Of a DNA stretch of 22,168 nucleotides, positions 1 through 6,701 are shown piece after piece. The number at the start of each line of letters is the position of its first letter. Position 1 is the stretch's first letter. Under the pieces are notes generated by a model that saw only the letters and a program-made list of their open reading frames with translations, had not been told where the DNA came from and ran no database searches. The position numbers were made by a program, and so were the translations under genes. The stretch comes from a virus. The stretch spans positions 1 through 22,168 of the IMG/VR virus record IMGVR_UViG_3300030012_004735; one strand, written 5' to 3'.

Positions 1-1
1 A

Positions 2-445
2 CCTGAGTTCGAGGACGAGGAAGCAATTGATCCGTTCGACTTCTGGCAAGGTGCTAACTTCAAACTGAAGGCAAAGAACGTTGCCGGTTATCGTAACTAT
101 GATTCTTCAGAGTTCGCACGTCAGGATGCACTGCTTGAAGATGATGATGCAATGGAAGCAATCTGGAAGAAGGAGTTCTCTCTGGAAGAGTTCACCAATG
201 CAGATCAGTTCAAGTCCTATGATGACCTGAAGAAGCGTCTTGATTATGTTCTTGGTATCAAGGGTTCTCCCAAGTTCCAAGACCAAGAGACTGTTGAGCA
301 GGAAGAAGACTTCCGTCAGCAGAATCGTGGAGAATCAAATCCTGTTCCTCAGTCAATGAAGGAAGAACTTGATAATCTGACTCCTACAAACACAGATGAC
401 GATGATGACACTCTGTCTTACTTTGCTAAACTCGCAGAGGATTGA
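2..445 (+). CDS. 32: gp32 single-stranded DNA-binding protein, C-terminal part (5' end outside window)
   Basis: The reading frame is open from the first bases (codons start at position 2) to TGA at 443-445, so about 147 C-terminal residues are visible. The segment DFWQGANFKLK followed by NVAGYRNYDSSEF matches the end of the OB-fold core of T4 gp32, which binds ssDNA cooperatively at replication forks and organises recombination and repair proteins. The tail is strongly acidic, with DDDDD close to the end, as expected for the gp32 C-terminal arm that recruits partner replication proteins. An internal ATG at 152 lies inside the domain and is not a real start. The stop is separated by one base from the stop of the convergent gp53 gene. 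Codons here are clearly richer in G and C (CTG, AAG, GAG, TTC, CGT) than in the structural genes that follow, in line with a highly expressed replication gene. Identification is by family memory, not a search. Confidence 0.88.
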   Translation, partial: PEFEDEEAIDPFDFWQGANFKLKAKNVAGYRNYDSSEFARQDALLEDDDAMEAIWKKEFSLEEFTNADQFKSYDDLKKRLDYVLGIKGSPKFQDQETVEQEEDFRQQNRGESNPVPQSMKEELDNLTPTNTDDDDDTLSYFAKLAED

Positions 446-446
446 T

Positions 447-1112
447 TTAGTTGGTGATTGTGACTTTGGTATTCTCGGTGCGAATCAATGATTCATTGAC
501 ATATTCCGAAGACAATCCATAAATCATAATCTCCCTCATATCATTTAAAAACTGTTGTAAAAATCCTTGTTTCAGTAAAAAGATCGAGGATTTTTCTTCA
601 TTTCTACGAGTTTCATATTCCCAATTAGTAACACCTCTTCTAACATTAGCACCGAATAAAGAAACCTTAGAACCATTATCACTATAATTTAAAGAAAAGT
701 CTTCATCGACATCTTTACCTGCCGAAAGAATTAATCTATTATTTGAATCTCTAACTTCTATTGTCTCATAATTATAAAAATTGCTTAAATTTTCAACACC
801 ATACTTTTCTTCAGCATATTGATATAAAGCATAGTTTGATAGTGGCCATTCATCTCTCACATTAATAATACCCGCAGTTAATAAAACGACCCAATCAAGT
901 TCGGCACTTCCATAAAATTCTTCTGCCACTGTATCTGGTCTTGCACCTTCAACTATTTCATACTTATTGAATAATGTAAAAACATTCTGTAAGTCATCAC
1001 GTAATTTATTTCTTCTGAATAAGTTCTTAACTGTTAAGTATTCCTTTGTTGACAGTGCATCAGAAAGAAATGATTGATATTCTACGTTTGGTAGTTCTCT
1101 GAAGTATCCCAT
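447..1112 (-). CDS. 53: gp53 baseplate wedge protein
   Basis: A 221-aa protein that resembles T4 gp53 in length and pattern. The N-terminal half contains the family hallmark of a hydrophobic helix followed by GARPDTVAEEFYGSAELDWV and LSNYALYQYAEEKYG, corresponding to the T4 region with RPEELA, YGNPQLYWVLL and AYQASIQKY. The C-terminus (LNDMREIMIYG) parallels the T4 segment MNDLIRIM. In T4, gp53 joins neighbouring wedges and lets them assemble around the hub. It is the last gene of the minus-strand operon. Its ATG follows the gp48 stop with one base between them, and an AGGA lies about 8 nt upstream inside the gp48 end. No terminator hairpin is visible where it converges on gp32. Confidence 0.88.
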   Translation of the reverse strand: MGYFRELPNVEYQSFLSDALSTKEYLTVKNLFRRNKLRDDLQNVFTLFNKYEIVEGARPDTVAEEFYGSAELDWVVLLTAGIINVRDEWPLSNYALYQYAEEKYGVENLSNFYNYETIEVRDSNNRLILSAGKDVDEDFSLNYSDNGSKVSLFGANVRRGVTNWEYETRRNEEKSSIFLLKQGFLQQFLNDMREIMIYGLSSEYVNESLIRTENTKVTITN

Positions 1113-1113
1113 A

Positions 1114-2301
1114 TTAGTATCCTACTCCCGGTAATTGTGTATCATCATAATCTAAATTGTAAATTGGTTCGAGTTCCTTGAATCCAAGTTCTAAGATCAT
1201 CGATACTGGAGCACCTAAAGTTCCTGCATAAGTGGCATATGTCCCTTCACCAGTATAATTAACTGACATATCAGTTAAGACGCATTGTTTAAAGGTATGT
1301 AAGAATGGATGTGCATTAGGACCTTTCTTATAGGTCAATTCAAAAACGTTTGGAGTTCCTAAGAAGTTATCATTCTGTGGTATTTTTGCCGACATATTTT
1401 TCTTAAATGTATTAATTATTAATCCAACTTGCTGAGCCTCTTTTGGACCTCTTGGTGTCAATTTGAAAGAAAATTTAAATGATCTTATAGTAACTCCATT
1501 AAATAAAAGTTCCACATTTTGATTTAAGATTTCACCTTTTGTTCTGGCAAAAACAGCATCTCTTGTTAATGAACCTCCCATAACCATGTTTGCCGCTTGT
1601 GCTTGTAAGCTTGCTTGTAGAGCACTTTGAAATGCCGGTTCTTTAAGCACACCTACAATTGAACCTCCAACACTTTTTGCTAATATTCCTAATGCTTCTT
1701 GTTTGAATAAAGATGGATCATTACTAAATGCGGTTCCAGCCAAATCTATATTTTTTTGTATTTCTCCAAAAACTTGTGCAGTAACACCATCAAGATTTCC
1801 CGAAGAAAAACTTACAGAATTTGAATCCTGAATATTTGATGGTATTGGTAAAATTATTGATCCCTGTCCAGATATAATTTTAGATTTCTTTTTTACTTCT
1901 TGTAGAGAATCTACTCTTCCATTCGTCAAACTCACAAAAGGTGTTCCAGATGCGGCATTTTCATTAAAAGGAGCATTTCTCCTTCTACTCCTATTATTTT
2001 CATCTCTTCCTGATACTAAACTACCATTATTGATTGCTGCTACTGATTCATATTGTCTAATATCAATTTGCAAATAATCTGTTTCTTCAGTTAGTGCCTC
2101 AAAAGGATACCTTAAAATTTGTCCTTTAACTTTTCCTGAAGGAGATGAAGGAGTTATTCGTGTGTTAAGATCATTAACTCCTGCTGGTTCAAATTTGGAT
2201 TTGGGAGCACGATCCTTGTTAACAGTATTTTGAGTGAAATCAAAATTCGAAGGGGTACTTCCACTAGGAAATCCCATAAGTTCTAGAAAAGTTTTTGACA
2301 T
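1114..2301 (-). CDS. 48: gp48 baseplate tail-tube cap protein
   Basis: A 395-aa protein assigned to the T4 gp48 family. In T4, gp48 sits on the central baseplate and, with gp54, starts tail tube polymerisation. The N-terminal 150 residues are low-complexity, rich in Ser, Asn and charged residues. The C-terminal half has the tube-type beta pattern: VELLFNGVTIRSFKFSFKLTPR, then FKQCVLTDMSVNYTGEG, then the hydrophobic strand VSMILELGFKELEPI, like the T4 gp48/gp54 C-terminal strand LPSTFTLEITMREI. The T4 homologue is similar in size. It lies between an unrecognised gene and gp53 on the minus strand. A TCTAAATA promoter-like octamer is 19 nt upstream. Assignment rests on the tube-like C-terminus and linkage with gp53 and gp54, with moderate to good certainty. 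Confidence 0.8.
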   Translation of the reverse strand: MSKTFLELMGFPSGSTPSNFDFTQNTVNKDRAPKSKFEPAGVNDLNTRITPSSPSGKVKGQILRYPFEALTEETDYLQIDIRQYESVAAINNGSLVSGRDENNRSRRRNAPFNENAASGTPFVSLTNGRVDSLQEVKKKSKIISGQGSIILPIPSNIQDSNSVSFSSGNLDGVTAQVFGEIQKNIDLAGTAFSNDPSLFKQEALGILAKSVGGSIVGVLKEPAFQSALQASLQAQAANMVMGGSLTRDAVFARTKGEILNQNVELLFNGVTIRSFKFSFKLTPRGPKEAQQVGLIINTFKKNMSAKIPQNDNFLGTPNVFELTYKKGPNAHPFLHTFKQCVLTDMSVNYTGEGTYATYAGTLGAPVSMILELGFKELEPIYNLDYDDTQLPGVGY

Positions 2302-2319
2302 CTATCTTTCTTTTTATAA

Positions 2320-2712
2320 CTATTTAGAACGAACTTTAGCAAAACCGAGTTCTATCACATCAGACATCTCTTCTGGATAGATTTCATAGAGTCCACCGAC
2401 TACTTGATTGTAATCATATTGCCTATTATCTCCCCAATGGAAGTTGATTCCACGGAACCCCCAAGAGAAAACACCAGTAACACCAACAAGTGGATATTCA
2501 TCATATTGTATATTTGGTGTCTTGGCACTATAAAAGAATGTATAGTATTTACCTGCCTCAGGAACCTTTCCACCTTCCGATAGAACTCCTATTAATTCTC
2601 CCATAATATCATCGGCAGTTTCTACTCCAATAAAACTATCAACCACACCACGCACACGATTTTCATTATCATCAGTAGGATTTCGTCTTTGTTTGAGTGT
2701 CTTTCTTGGCAT
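2320..2712 (-). CDS. Conserved-looking protein of unknown function, between gp4 and gp48
   Basis: A 130-aa protein I cannot assign to a characterised family. The N-terminus is very basic (PRKTLKQRRNP). The body has a dense aromatic stretch, KYYTFFYSAKTPNIQYDEYPLVGV followed by FRGINFHWGDNR (around residues 55-100). This Y-D-x-P-L-V ... G-x-N-x-H arrangement recalls small conserved proteins I have seen in marine phages, but I know no function for it. There is no signal peptide or membrane segment. The ATG overlaps the gp4 stop by one base (TAATG), so it is probably translationally coupled to gp4, and its own stop (TAG) lies within the TCTAAATA octamer upstream of gp48. Its place in a late operon of head and baseplate genes suggests a virion or assembly role; that is inference only. 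Confidence 0.75.
   Translation of the reverse strand: MPRKTLKQRRNPTDDNENRVRGVVDSFIGVETADDIMGELIGVLSEGGKVPEAGKYYTFFYSAKTPNIQYDEYPLVGVTGVFSWGFRGINFHWGDNRQYDYNQVVGGLYEIYPEEMSDVIELGFAKVRSK
2321..2328 (-). promoter_or_regulatory. Candidate internal late promoter TCTAAATA for gp48-gp53
   Basis: On the minus strand this reads TCTAAATAGTTATAAA and sits 19 nt before the gp48 ATG. The octamer also encodes the last Ser-Lys codons and the start of the TAG stop of the upstream 130-aa gene. The same octamer occurs twice more at the divergent promoter region, which supports a function. The coding overlap means coincidence is possible. Confidence 0.4.
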
Positions 2713-3149
2713 TATTTGATACCGAGTTCATTTTCCGTAAGAACTTTGAATTCATAACCACGATCTAAACACCATTCTTTTGCTGCACCCCACTTTGCCT
2801 GATTTTTGGCATATTCCATGACTTCATAGATATAACCCTTAGTTTTTTTCTTTTGAACTTTAGGTTCTATACACTGCTTATATGGTTTGATTTCAATTAT
2901 CATCTTCTTAATCTTTCCAGTGGACTCTTTTACTTTTATATAAAAATCTGGAAAGTATCTATGATATCTATTATCAACAGGAGAACGATAGGGAACCGTA
3001 ATTTCTTCACTACCCCACTCTAATATGTTTTCGTTCTTATCACAGTAGACCATGAACTTGCGTTCCCATAAAGAACGGTATATAATATTGTTCGCATCGC
3101 CCTTATATTTCTTAGGATAAGATGGTTTGTAATATCCTTTATATGACAT
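2712..3149 (-). CDS. 4: gp4 head completion protein (PD-(D/E)xK nuclease fold)
   Basis: A 145-aa protein strongly resembling T4 gp4 (gp50/65 in older usage), needed to finish DNA-filled heads before tail joining and reported to have nuclease activity. The family signature IIYRSLWERKFM is at residues 22-33, followed by ILEWGSEEITVPYRSPVDN and RYFPDFYIK. A PD-(D/E)xK core is visible: P67-D68, then E86-I-K88, with hydrophobic strands on either side and a conserved Glu (E29) upstream. It is first in the minus-strand operon. Its start codon abuts one of the two inverted TCTAAATA octamers (3182-3189 drives this direction). No Shine-Dalgarno sequence is evident. The ATG at 3149 gives the family's expected N-terminus. 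Confidence 0.9.
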   Translation of the reverse strand: MSYKGYYKPSYPKKYKGDANNIIYRSLWERKFMVYCDKNENILEWGSEEITVPYRSPVDNRYHRYFPDFYIKVKESTGKIKKMIIEIKPYKQCIEPKVQKKKTKGYIYEVMEYAKNQAKWGAAKEWCLDRGYEFKVLTENELGIK

Positions 3150-3156
3150 CTAAATA
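3149..3156 (+). promoter_or_regulatory. Candidate late promoter TCTAAATA for gp54 and downstream tail genes
   Basis: TCTAAATA followed by ACTA, 33 nt before the GTG of gp54. T4 late promoters are TATAAATA followed by roughly CTATT at -10, and marine relatives use NATAAATA. This is a one-base variant in the right place and orientation. Its first base coincides with the A of the gp4 start codon on the other strand. Confidence 0.5.
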
Positions 3157-3181
3157 ACTAATAATAAAGTAGTCGTATAGG

Positions 3182-3189
3182 TATTTAGA
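3182..3189 (-). promoter_or_regulatory. Candidate late promoter TCTAAATA for the gp4-gp48-gp53 operon
   Basis: On the minus strand this reads TCTAAATACCTATA, 32 nt upstream of the gp4 ATG. It is a close match to the T4 late consensus TATAAATACTATT with one change in the octamer. It is the inverted partner of the copy at 3149-3156 and ends one base before the gp54 GTG. Confidence 0.5.
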
Positions 3190-3948
3190 GTGGCAAATAA
3201 CCTTGTCAAAGCAATTACAACTCGTGATATTAGAGAGTTAATAGGACAACCGGCACTTACTAATAATTATTTGGTTTATATACCAGTGCTCTCTTCAAAT
3301 ATGGAGAATTCTCCTAATCAAAAATTAGCAGACCACATAAAAAAATATGGTAGATTAACTGATGGTGAGTTCTTAAAAAGAAAAATAGGACTTCTCTGTT
3401 CTGAGGCATCATTGCCAACTTCATCTTATGCTACCGCAGAAGTTAAGGATAATTTTGTGGGAGTCACTCAAGAATTTGCACATACTCGTTTATATGCTGA
3501 TACTGACTTTACTTTTTATGTAGATAAAAACTATGATAGTTTGAAATTCTTTGAAGCATGGATGGATTATATTTCTGGTGCTGGGGAAGTTTCTCAAAGT
3601 GATAAATTAAAAAAATCTGGATATTTTAGAAAAATGGCGTATCCCGAATATTATAAAATTTCGGAAATGTCAATAACAAAATTTGAGAGAGATATTAAAA
3701 ATATTAATAATGAGTACATAAAATATACATTTATTAACGCATTTCCAAAATCAATGGCAGCAGTTCCAGTTGCTTATGGTGCTGCCGAGTTACTAAAAGT
3801 GACAGTAAGTTTTAACTATGATAGATATATTATTGATAGAATTGTGAATCCAGAGATACAAGCATTTGTTGATGATAATAAAAGGAGTATAGAAGATGCA
3901 AAAATTCTTGTTAATGGTGGGACTATTATAACAGATATTGGTGGATAA
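3190..3948 (+). CDS. 54: gp54 baseplate tail-tube initiator
   Basis: A 252-aa protein with the tail-tube fold pattern shared by T4 gp19, gp48 and gp54. It has FLKRKIGLLCSEASLPTSSY near residues 61-80, an aromatic strand DTDFTFYVDKNYDSLKFFEAWMDYI (about 115-140), and a C-terminal beta section with FINAFPKSMAAVPVAYG and LLKVTVSFNYDRYII. In T4, gp54 binds gp48 on the hub and nucleates the tube. The start is GTG at 3190, and there is no alternative because an in-frame TAG lies at 3178-3180. No Shine-Dalgarno is visible. It is divergent from gp4 and first gene of the plus-strand tail block. It could in principle be another tube-like protein such as gp19, but its position next to the gp48/gp53 operon and gp26 favours gp54. 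Confidence 0.78.
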   Translation: MANNLVKAITTRDIRELIGQPALTNNYLVYIPVLSSNMENSPNQKLADHIKKYGRLTDGEFLKRKIGLLCSEASLPTSSYATAEVKDNFVGVTQEFAHTRLYADTDFTFYVDKNYDSLKFFEAWMDYISGAGEVSQSDKLKKSGYFRKMAYPEYYKISEMSITKFERDIKNINNEYIKYTFINAFPKSMAAVPVAYGAAELLKVTVSFNYDRYIIDRIVNPEIQAFVDDNKRSIEDAKILVNGGTIITDIGG

Positions 3949-3952
3949 CCAT

Positions 3953-3960
3953 AATAAATA
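3953..3960 (+). promoter_or_regulatory. Candidate late promoter AATAAATA upstream of gp26
   Basis: AATAAATA in the 38-bp gp54-gp26 gap, ending 26 nt before the gp26 ATG. It fits the NATAAATA late motif of marine T4-like phages. The gap contains no GC-rich hairpin, so gp54 transcripts probably read through as well. Confidence 0.5.
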
Positions 3961-3986
3961 AAAATAACTGAATTGTATTTTTTAAA

Positions 3987-4709
3987 ATGCCTTTACCCAA
4001 GATTAATACTCCAACTTACGAGTTGGTGTTGCCCTCTAATGGAAAGAAGATTAAATATCGTCCTTTTTTAGTCAGAGAAGAAAAAATTCTTATCATGGCA
4101 ATGGAATCTGAGGATATGAAACAGATTACCGATGCTATTGTTCAGATTCTTGGAGATTGTATTCTTACAAAAGATGTAAAGGTAGAATCTCTAGCTACCT
4201 TTGATATTGAATATTTGTTCCTGAATGTTCGTGCTAAGTCTGTTGGTGAAACAGTGGAAGTTAATGTAACTTGTCCTGATGACAATGAAACTCAAGTCGA
4301 AATGGAAATTCCTATCGACACTATTAAGGTTCAGAAGACTAGAGGACATAAGAATATTATTAAACTTGATAATGAACTTATGATGAAGTTGAAATATCCA
4401 TCTTTAAATCAATTTATTGAGAGTAACTTCGAAACGTCGGAAGTATCTAGTGATGTTAATCAATCTTTGTCAATGATTACATCATGTATTGATGCAATTT
4501 ATAATGAGGAGGAAAGTTGGGAAGCAGCAGACTGTACTAAGAAGGAACTTGATGAGTTTATTGAACAATTGAACACAAAACAGTTTAAGATGATTGAGAA
4601 GTTTTTCAGCACCATGCCAAAACTTACTCATAAGATAAATGTAAAAAATCCAACTACTGGAGTTGAATCTGAAGTTGTCCTTGAGGGATTGGCAAGTTTT
4701 TTCAGTTGA
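3987..4709 (+). CDS. 26: gp26 baseplate hub assembly protein
   Basis: A 240-aa protein with the characteristic start of the T4 base plate protein family (Pfam T4_baseplate): LPKINTPTYELVLPSNGKKI, then KYRPFLVREEKILIMAMES, then FDIEYLFLNVRAKSVGE. A short beta domain with CPDD follows (residues about 100-130), then an acidic helical C-terminal part. In T4, gp26 is an assembly factor for the central hub and is not a major virion component. A candidate late promoter precedes it. The 3' end overlaps the next small ORF, and its last codons AGT TTT TTC AGT TGA contain a slippery heptamer that could direct some ribosomes into that ORF (see findings). The zero-frame product would be the more abundant form. 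Confidence 0.92.
   Translation: MPLPKINTPTYELVLPSNGKKIKYRPFLVREEKILIMAMESEDMKQITDAIVQILGDCILTKDVKVESLATFDIEYLFLNVRAKSVGETVEVNVTCPDDNETQVEMEIPIDTIKVQKTRGHKNIIKLDNELMMKLKYPSLNQFIESNFETSEVSSDVNQSLSMITSCIDAIYNEEESWEAADCTKKELDEFIEQLNTKQFKMIEKFFSTMPKLTHKINVKNPTTGVESEVVLEGLASFFS
4697..4703 (+). promoter_or_regulatory. Candidate -1 programmed ribosomal frameshift site (T TTT TTC)
   Basis: The heptamer T TTT TTC is aligned with the gp26 codons AGT TTT TTC, which is the frame required for tandem -1 slippage. The -1 frame is closed upstream by TGA at 4682-4684, and gp26 stops at 4707-4709, so only about 22 nt could host a productive shift and the heptamer lies in it. After the shift, translation continues CAG TTG AGT ATG GCT into the small ORF, giving a fusion of about 301 aa. 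A weak stem GTATG/CATAC (4710-4714 with 4718-4722) begins 6 nt downstream. No experimental evidence is available to me. Confidence 0.55.
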
Positions 4710-4711
4710 GT

Positions 4712-4891
4712 ATGGCTCATACCAATCTTGAGTCATACTATAAAGTTAATTTTGCCTTGATGCAGCATCATAAATACTCTTTAACGGAGTTAGAAAATAT
4801 GATTCCGTGGGAGAAAGAAATTTATGTGACTTTACTCCAGCAATATGTTGAAGAAGAAAACTTAAAGGCACAACAACAGAATGGTAATTAG
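4712..4891 (+). CDS. Small hub-assembly protein, gp51-like / possible frameshift extension of gp26
   Basis: A 59-aa protein if started at ATG 4712; a TTG at 4706 would add two residues but overlaps the gp26 stop. The sequence has the pattern of small proteins found directly after gp26 in marine T4-like phages: LESYYKVNFALMQHHKYSL, then ENMIPWEKEIYVTLL, then a charged helix EEENLKAQQQ. In T4 the next gene after 26 is 51, a hub assembly catalyst, but T4 gp51 is much longer, so the name is positional. No good Shine-Dalgarno precedes ATG 4712. It may be made by translational coupling at the overlapping gp26 stop, by -1 frameshifting as a gp26 fusion, or both. Its 3' end overlaps the next gene by 11 nt. 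Confidence 0.8.
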   Translation: MAHTNLESYYKVNFALMQHHKYSLTELENMIPWEKEIYVTLLQQYVEEENLKAQQQNGN

Positions 4892-6701
4892 TAGCCAAAT
4901 ATTCAAGGCACCATCTCTAACATCGAGACCGAAACTAACGAAGACTAATGTTTCTTCTTCGGTGTTTCGTGGTATAAAGTCTTCCACTGTTTCTTCTTCA
5001 TCAATTCGTGGAATCAAATCTCAAATTAGTTCTTCATCCACAGCAAAACTATCCAAAGAAATGGATCTGGATAGTGAAAAAATAGATGATCCAAAATATC
5101 TTCAACCACAAATTTCATCTATTGATCAAACTCTTGTAGAAACTAATAATATTCTTGTAGAAATTCAGAAGCAACTTGCTTTTGATTATGCAATGAGAAT
5201 TGCAGAAGAGAAAGATGCAATAAAATCTATTAAGGAAGCAGAATCGAAGAGAAAGTTTGCAGCAAAAGAGAAATCTATAGAAGGTATAAAGAAAATTGGT
5301 GGAGCAGTTGGTGGAACCATAAACAAGATTGCTGCTCCGATTAAAGGTATATTTGATAGAATAAAAGAATTTTTTGGACTAATACTTACTAGTCTTATTG
5401 CCAGTGCTGCATTTAAGTGGTTAGAAAATGAAGATAATATAAACAATTTAATTAAAACTTTTGAATTTATCGGAAAAACACTCCCTTTCCTCTTGGGAGG
5501 TCTTCTAACATATAAGTTAATTAAATGGGGTAGGAGATTATTTTTACTGGGAAGATTTTTATGGAGACTTCCTGGTAGAATAACAAGATTTCTTAAACGT
5601 AGAATACTTGGAGGAGGAAGTACAAGTCCTAAACCAAATAAACCTGTAGGTAGTCCATTTAGAAGTCCTTCAAGATATCGTATGCCTGGTCAAACTGCAG
5701 CAGGTTCTAGTTTTGCAATGGAACAAGCACGAGCAGCATTGACTAAAAGTGGTGCTAATTTTTCATCTGGAGCACCCAAAGGAAATATCTTCCAAAGACT
5801 TGCACGAAGAGGTGCTAATGCAACTAAAACCGGTGGGGGCAATCCTGCTGCAACATTAGCAACATTTTTAATTGGTGATGTTCTTAATAGTGCTTTCAAT
5901 GATCTTTCGGATAAAGCAGGTAAAGCTTTTGAAAATAAAATAATTCAAGATGCTGTTGATAGAATCAATAAATATGATGATAAAAAAAGAGAAAAAGTAA
6001 TTGAAGAAATAAAAGAAAAACTTTTAACAGAATTAGAATATCAAAAATCACCATTATATAAAATTGAAAAAGGAATTCAATTAGGTGGAGAAGTTAGTAG
6101 TGATCGCAAGTTGAGAAAGTTCTATGGTATATTATCAGGACTTGGATTCAATCGAGGTGGAACTGTTCCTGGAAAAGGTTCTGGTAGTGTTGATAGTGTA
6201 AATACTATGCTTGCACCGGGTGAGGAAGTTGTAAAAACTGCATCTGCGAGATTATTCAGACCATTATTGAAAGATATTAATGATAATGCTGGTAGATTGT
6301 GGTCAGCATTTAGCATGGGTATTAATAAATTGATGATGGTTGCTAAACAGCAGGAAGATGTCAATAAAGAATTTGCTAGAGTTATAGAGGATCAGGAAAG
6401 ATATCAGGAACAATTAAAAACAGAGAAACTTTTAAAGAAAGTTGAAGGAAGAGGAGGTGGATATCGTTCTCCTGCTAAAATTACTCCTAAGGCACCAAAA
6501 GGTGGTGGCAATATCAGTATGATTCCACAATCTAGTGGTGGTATGATATTTCAACCTATGGTTCTTCCCACACAAAGATCCAAACCACCACAAGTTCCAG
6601 AAATGAGTGGTCCTGCAACTCAAGCACCTAATATTGCTTCAGCAAATCCTGCTAATCCATATATGATGTTGACTCCAGAATTATATGGAATTTTAATGTA
6701 A
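4881..6701 (+). CDS. Tape-measure-like tail structural protein (606 aa)
   Basis: Not recognised as a named T4 protein; tape measure is the best reading. Residues 1-60 are Ser-rich with a repeated IRGIKS/FRGIKS motif. Residues 75-135 look like a charged coiled coil. Residues 150-230 hold hydrophobic stretches (about 164-181, 196-214 and 219-230) separated by basic residues. Residues 423-455 contain NRGGTVPGKGSGSVDSV and TMLAPGEEVV, a pattern I associate with phage tape measure proteins (GG-x-V-P-G-x-G-x-x-D ... M-L-x-P-G-E). The C-terminus is Pro/Gly-rich. T4 gp29, the tape measure of a tail of about 100 nm, has 590 residues, so the length fits. It lies directly after the gp26/small-ORF pair, where siphophages place their tape measure. 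The core around PIKGIFDRI is shared with the next gene. Confidence 0.6.
   Translation: MVISSQIFKAPSLTSRPKLTKTNVSSSVFRGIKSSTVSSSSIRGIKSQISSSSTAKLSKEMDLDSEKIDDPKYLQPQISSIDQTLVETNNILVEIQKQLAFDYAMRIAEEKDAIKSIKEAESKRKFAAKEKSIEGIKKIGGAVGGTINKIAAPIKGIFDRIKEFFGLILTSLIASAAFKWLENEDNINNLIKTFEFIGKTLPFLLGGLLTYKLIKWGRRLFLLGRFLWRLPGRITRFLKRRILGGGSTSPKPNKPVGSPFRSPSRYRMPGQTAAGSSFAMEQARAALTKSGANFSSGAPKGNIFQRLARRGANATKTGGGNPAATLATFLIGDVLNSAFNDLSDKAGKAFENKIIQDAVDRINKYDDKKREKVIEEIKEKLLTELEYQKSPLYKIEKGIQLGGEVSSDRKLRKFYGILSGLGFNRGGTVPGKGSGSVDSVNTMLAPGEEVVKTASARLFRPLLKDINDNAGRLWSAFSMGINKLMMVAKQQEDVNKEFARVIEDQERYQEQLKTEKLLKKVEGRGGGYRSPAKITPKAPKGGGNISMIPQSSGGMIFQPMVLPTQRSKPPQVPEMSGPATQAPNIASANPANPYMMLTPELYGILM

Noticed and set aside
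152-445. Stand-alone 97-aa protein starting at ATG 152
   Set aside because: The frame is open to the window start and encodes gp32 core residues upstream, so this is only an internal Met of gp32.
3949-3986. Terminator between gp54 and gp26
   Set aside because: The gap is AT-rich with a T run (3977-3982), but no GC-containing stem precedes it; it is better explained as a promoter region.
4482-4736. Minus-strand 84-aa ORF opposite the gp26 end
   Set aside because: It is antisense to gp26 and the small ORF, both well supported, and has no ribosome binding site or family resemblance.
4769-4776. CATAAATA late-promoter octamer inside the small ORF
   Set aside because: It matches the motif but lies about 104 nt before the next start inside coding sequence; similar octamers occur by chance elsewhere (for example 5967-5974 in the middle of the 606-aa gene), so I do not call it.
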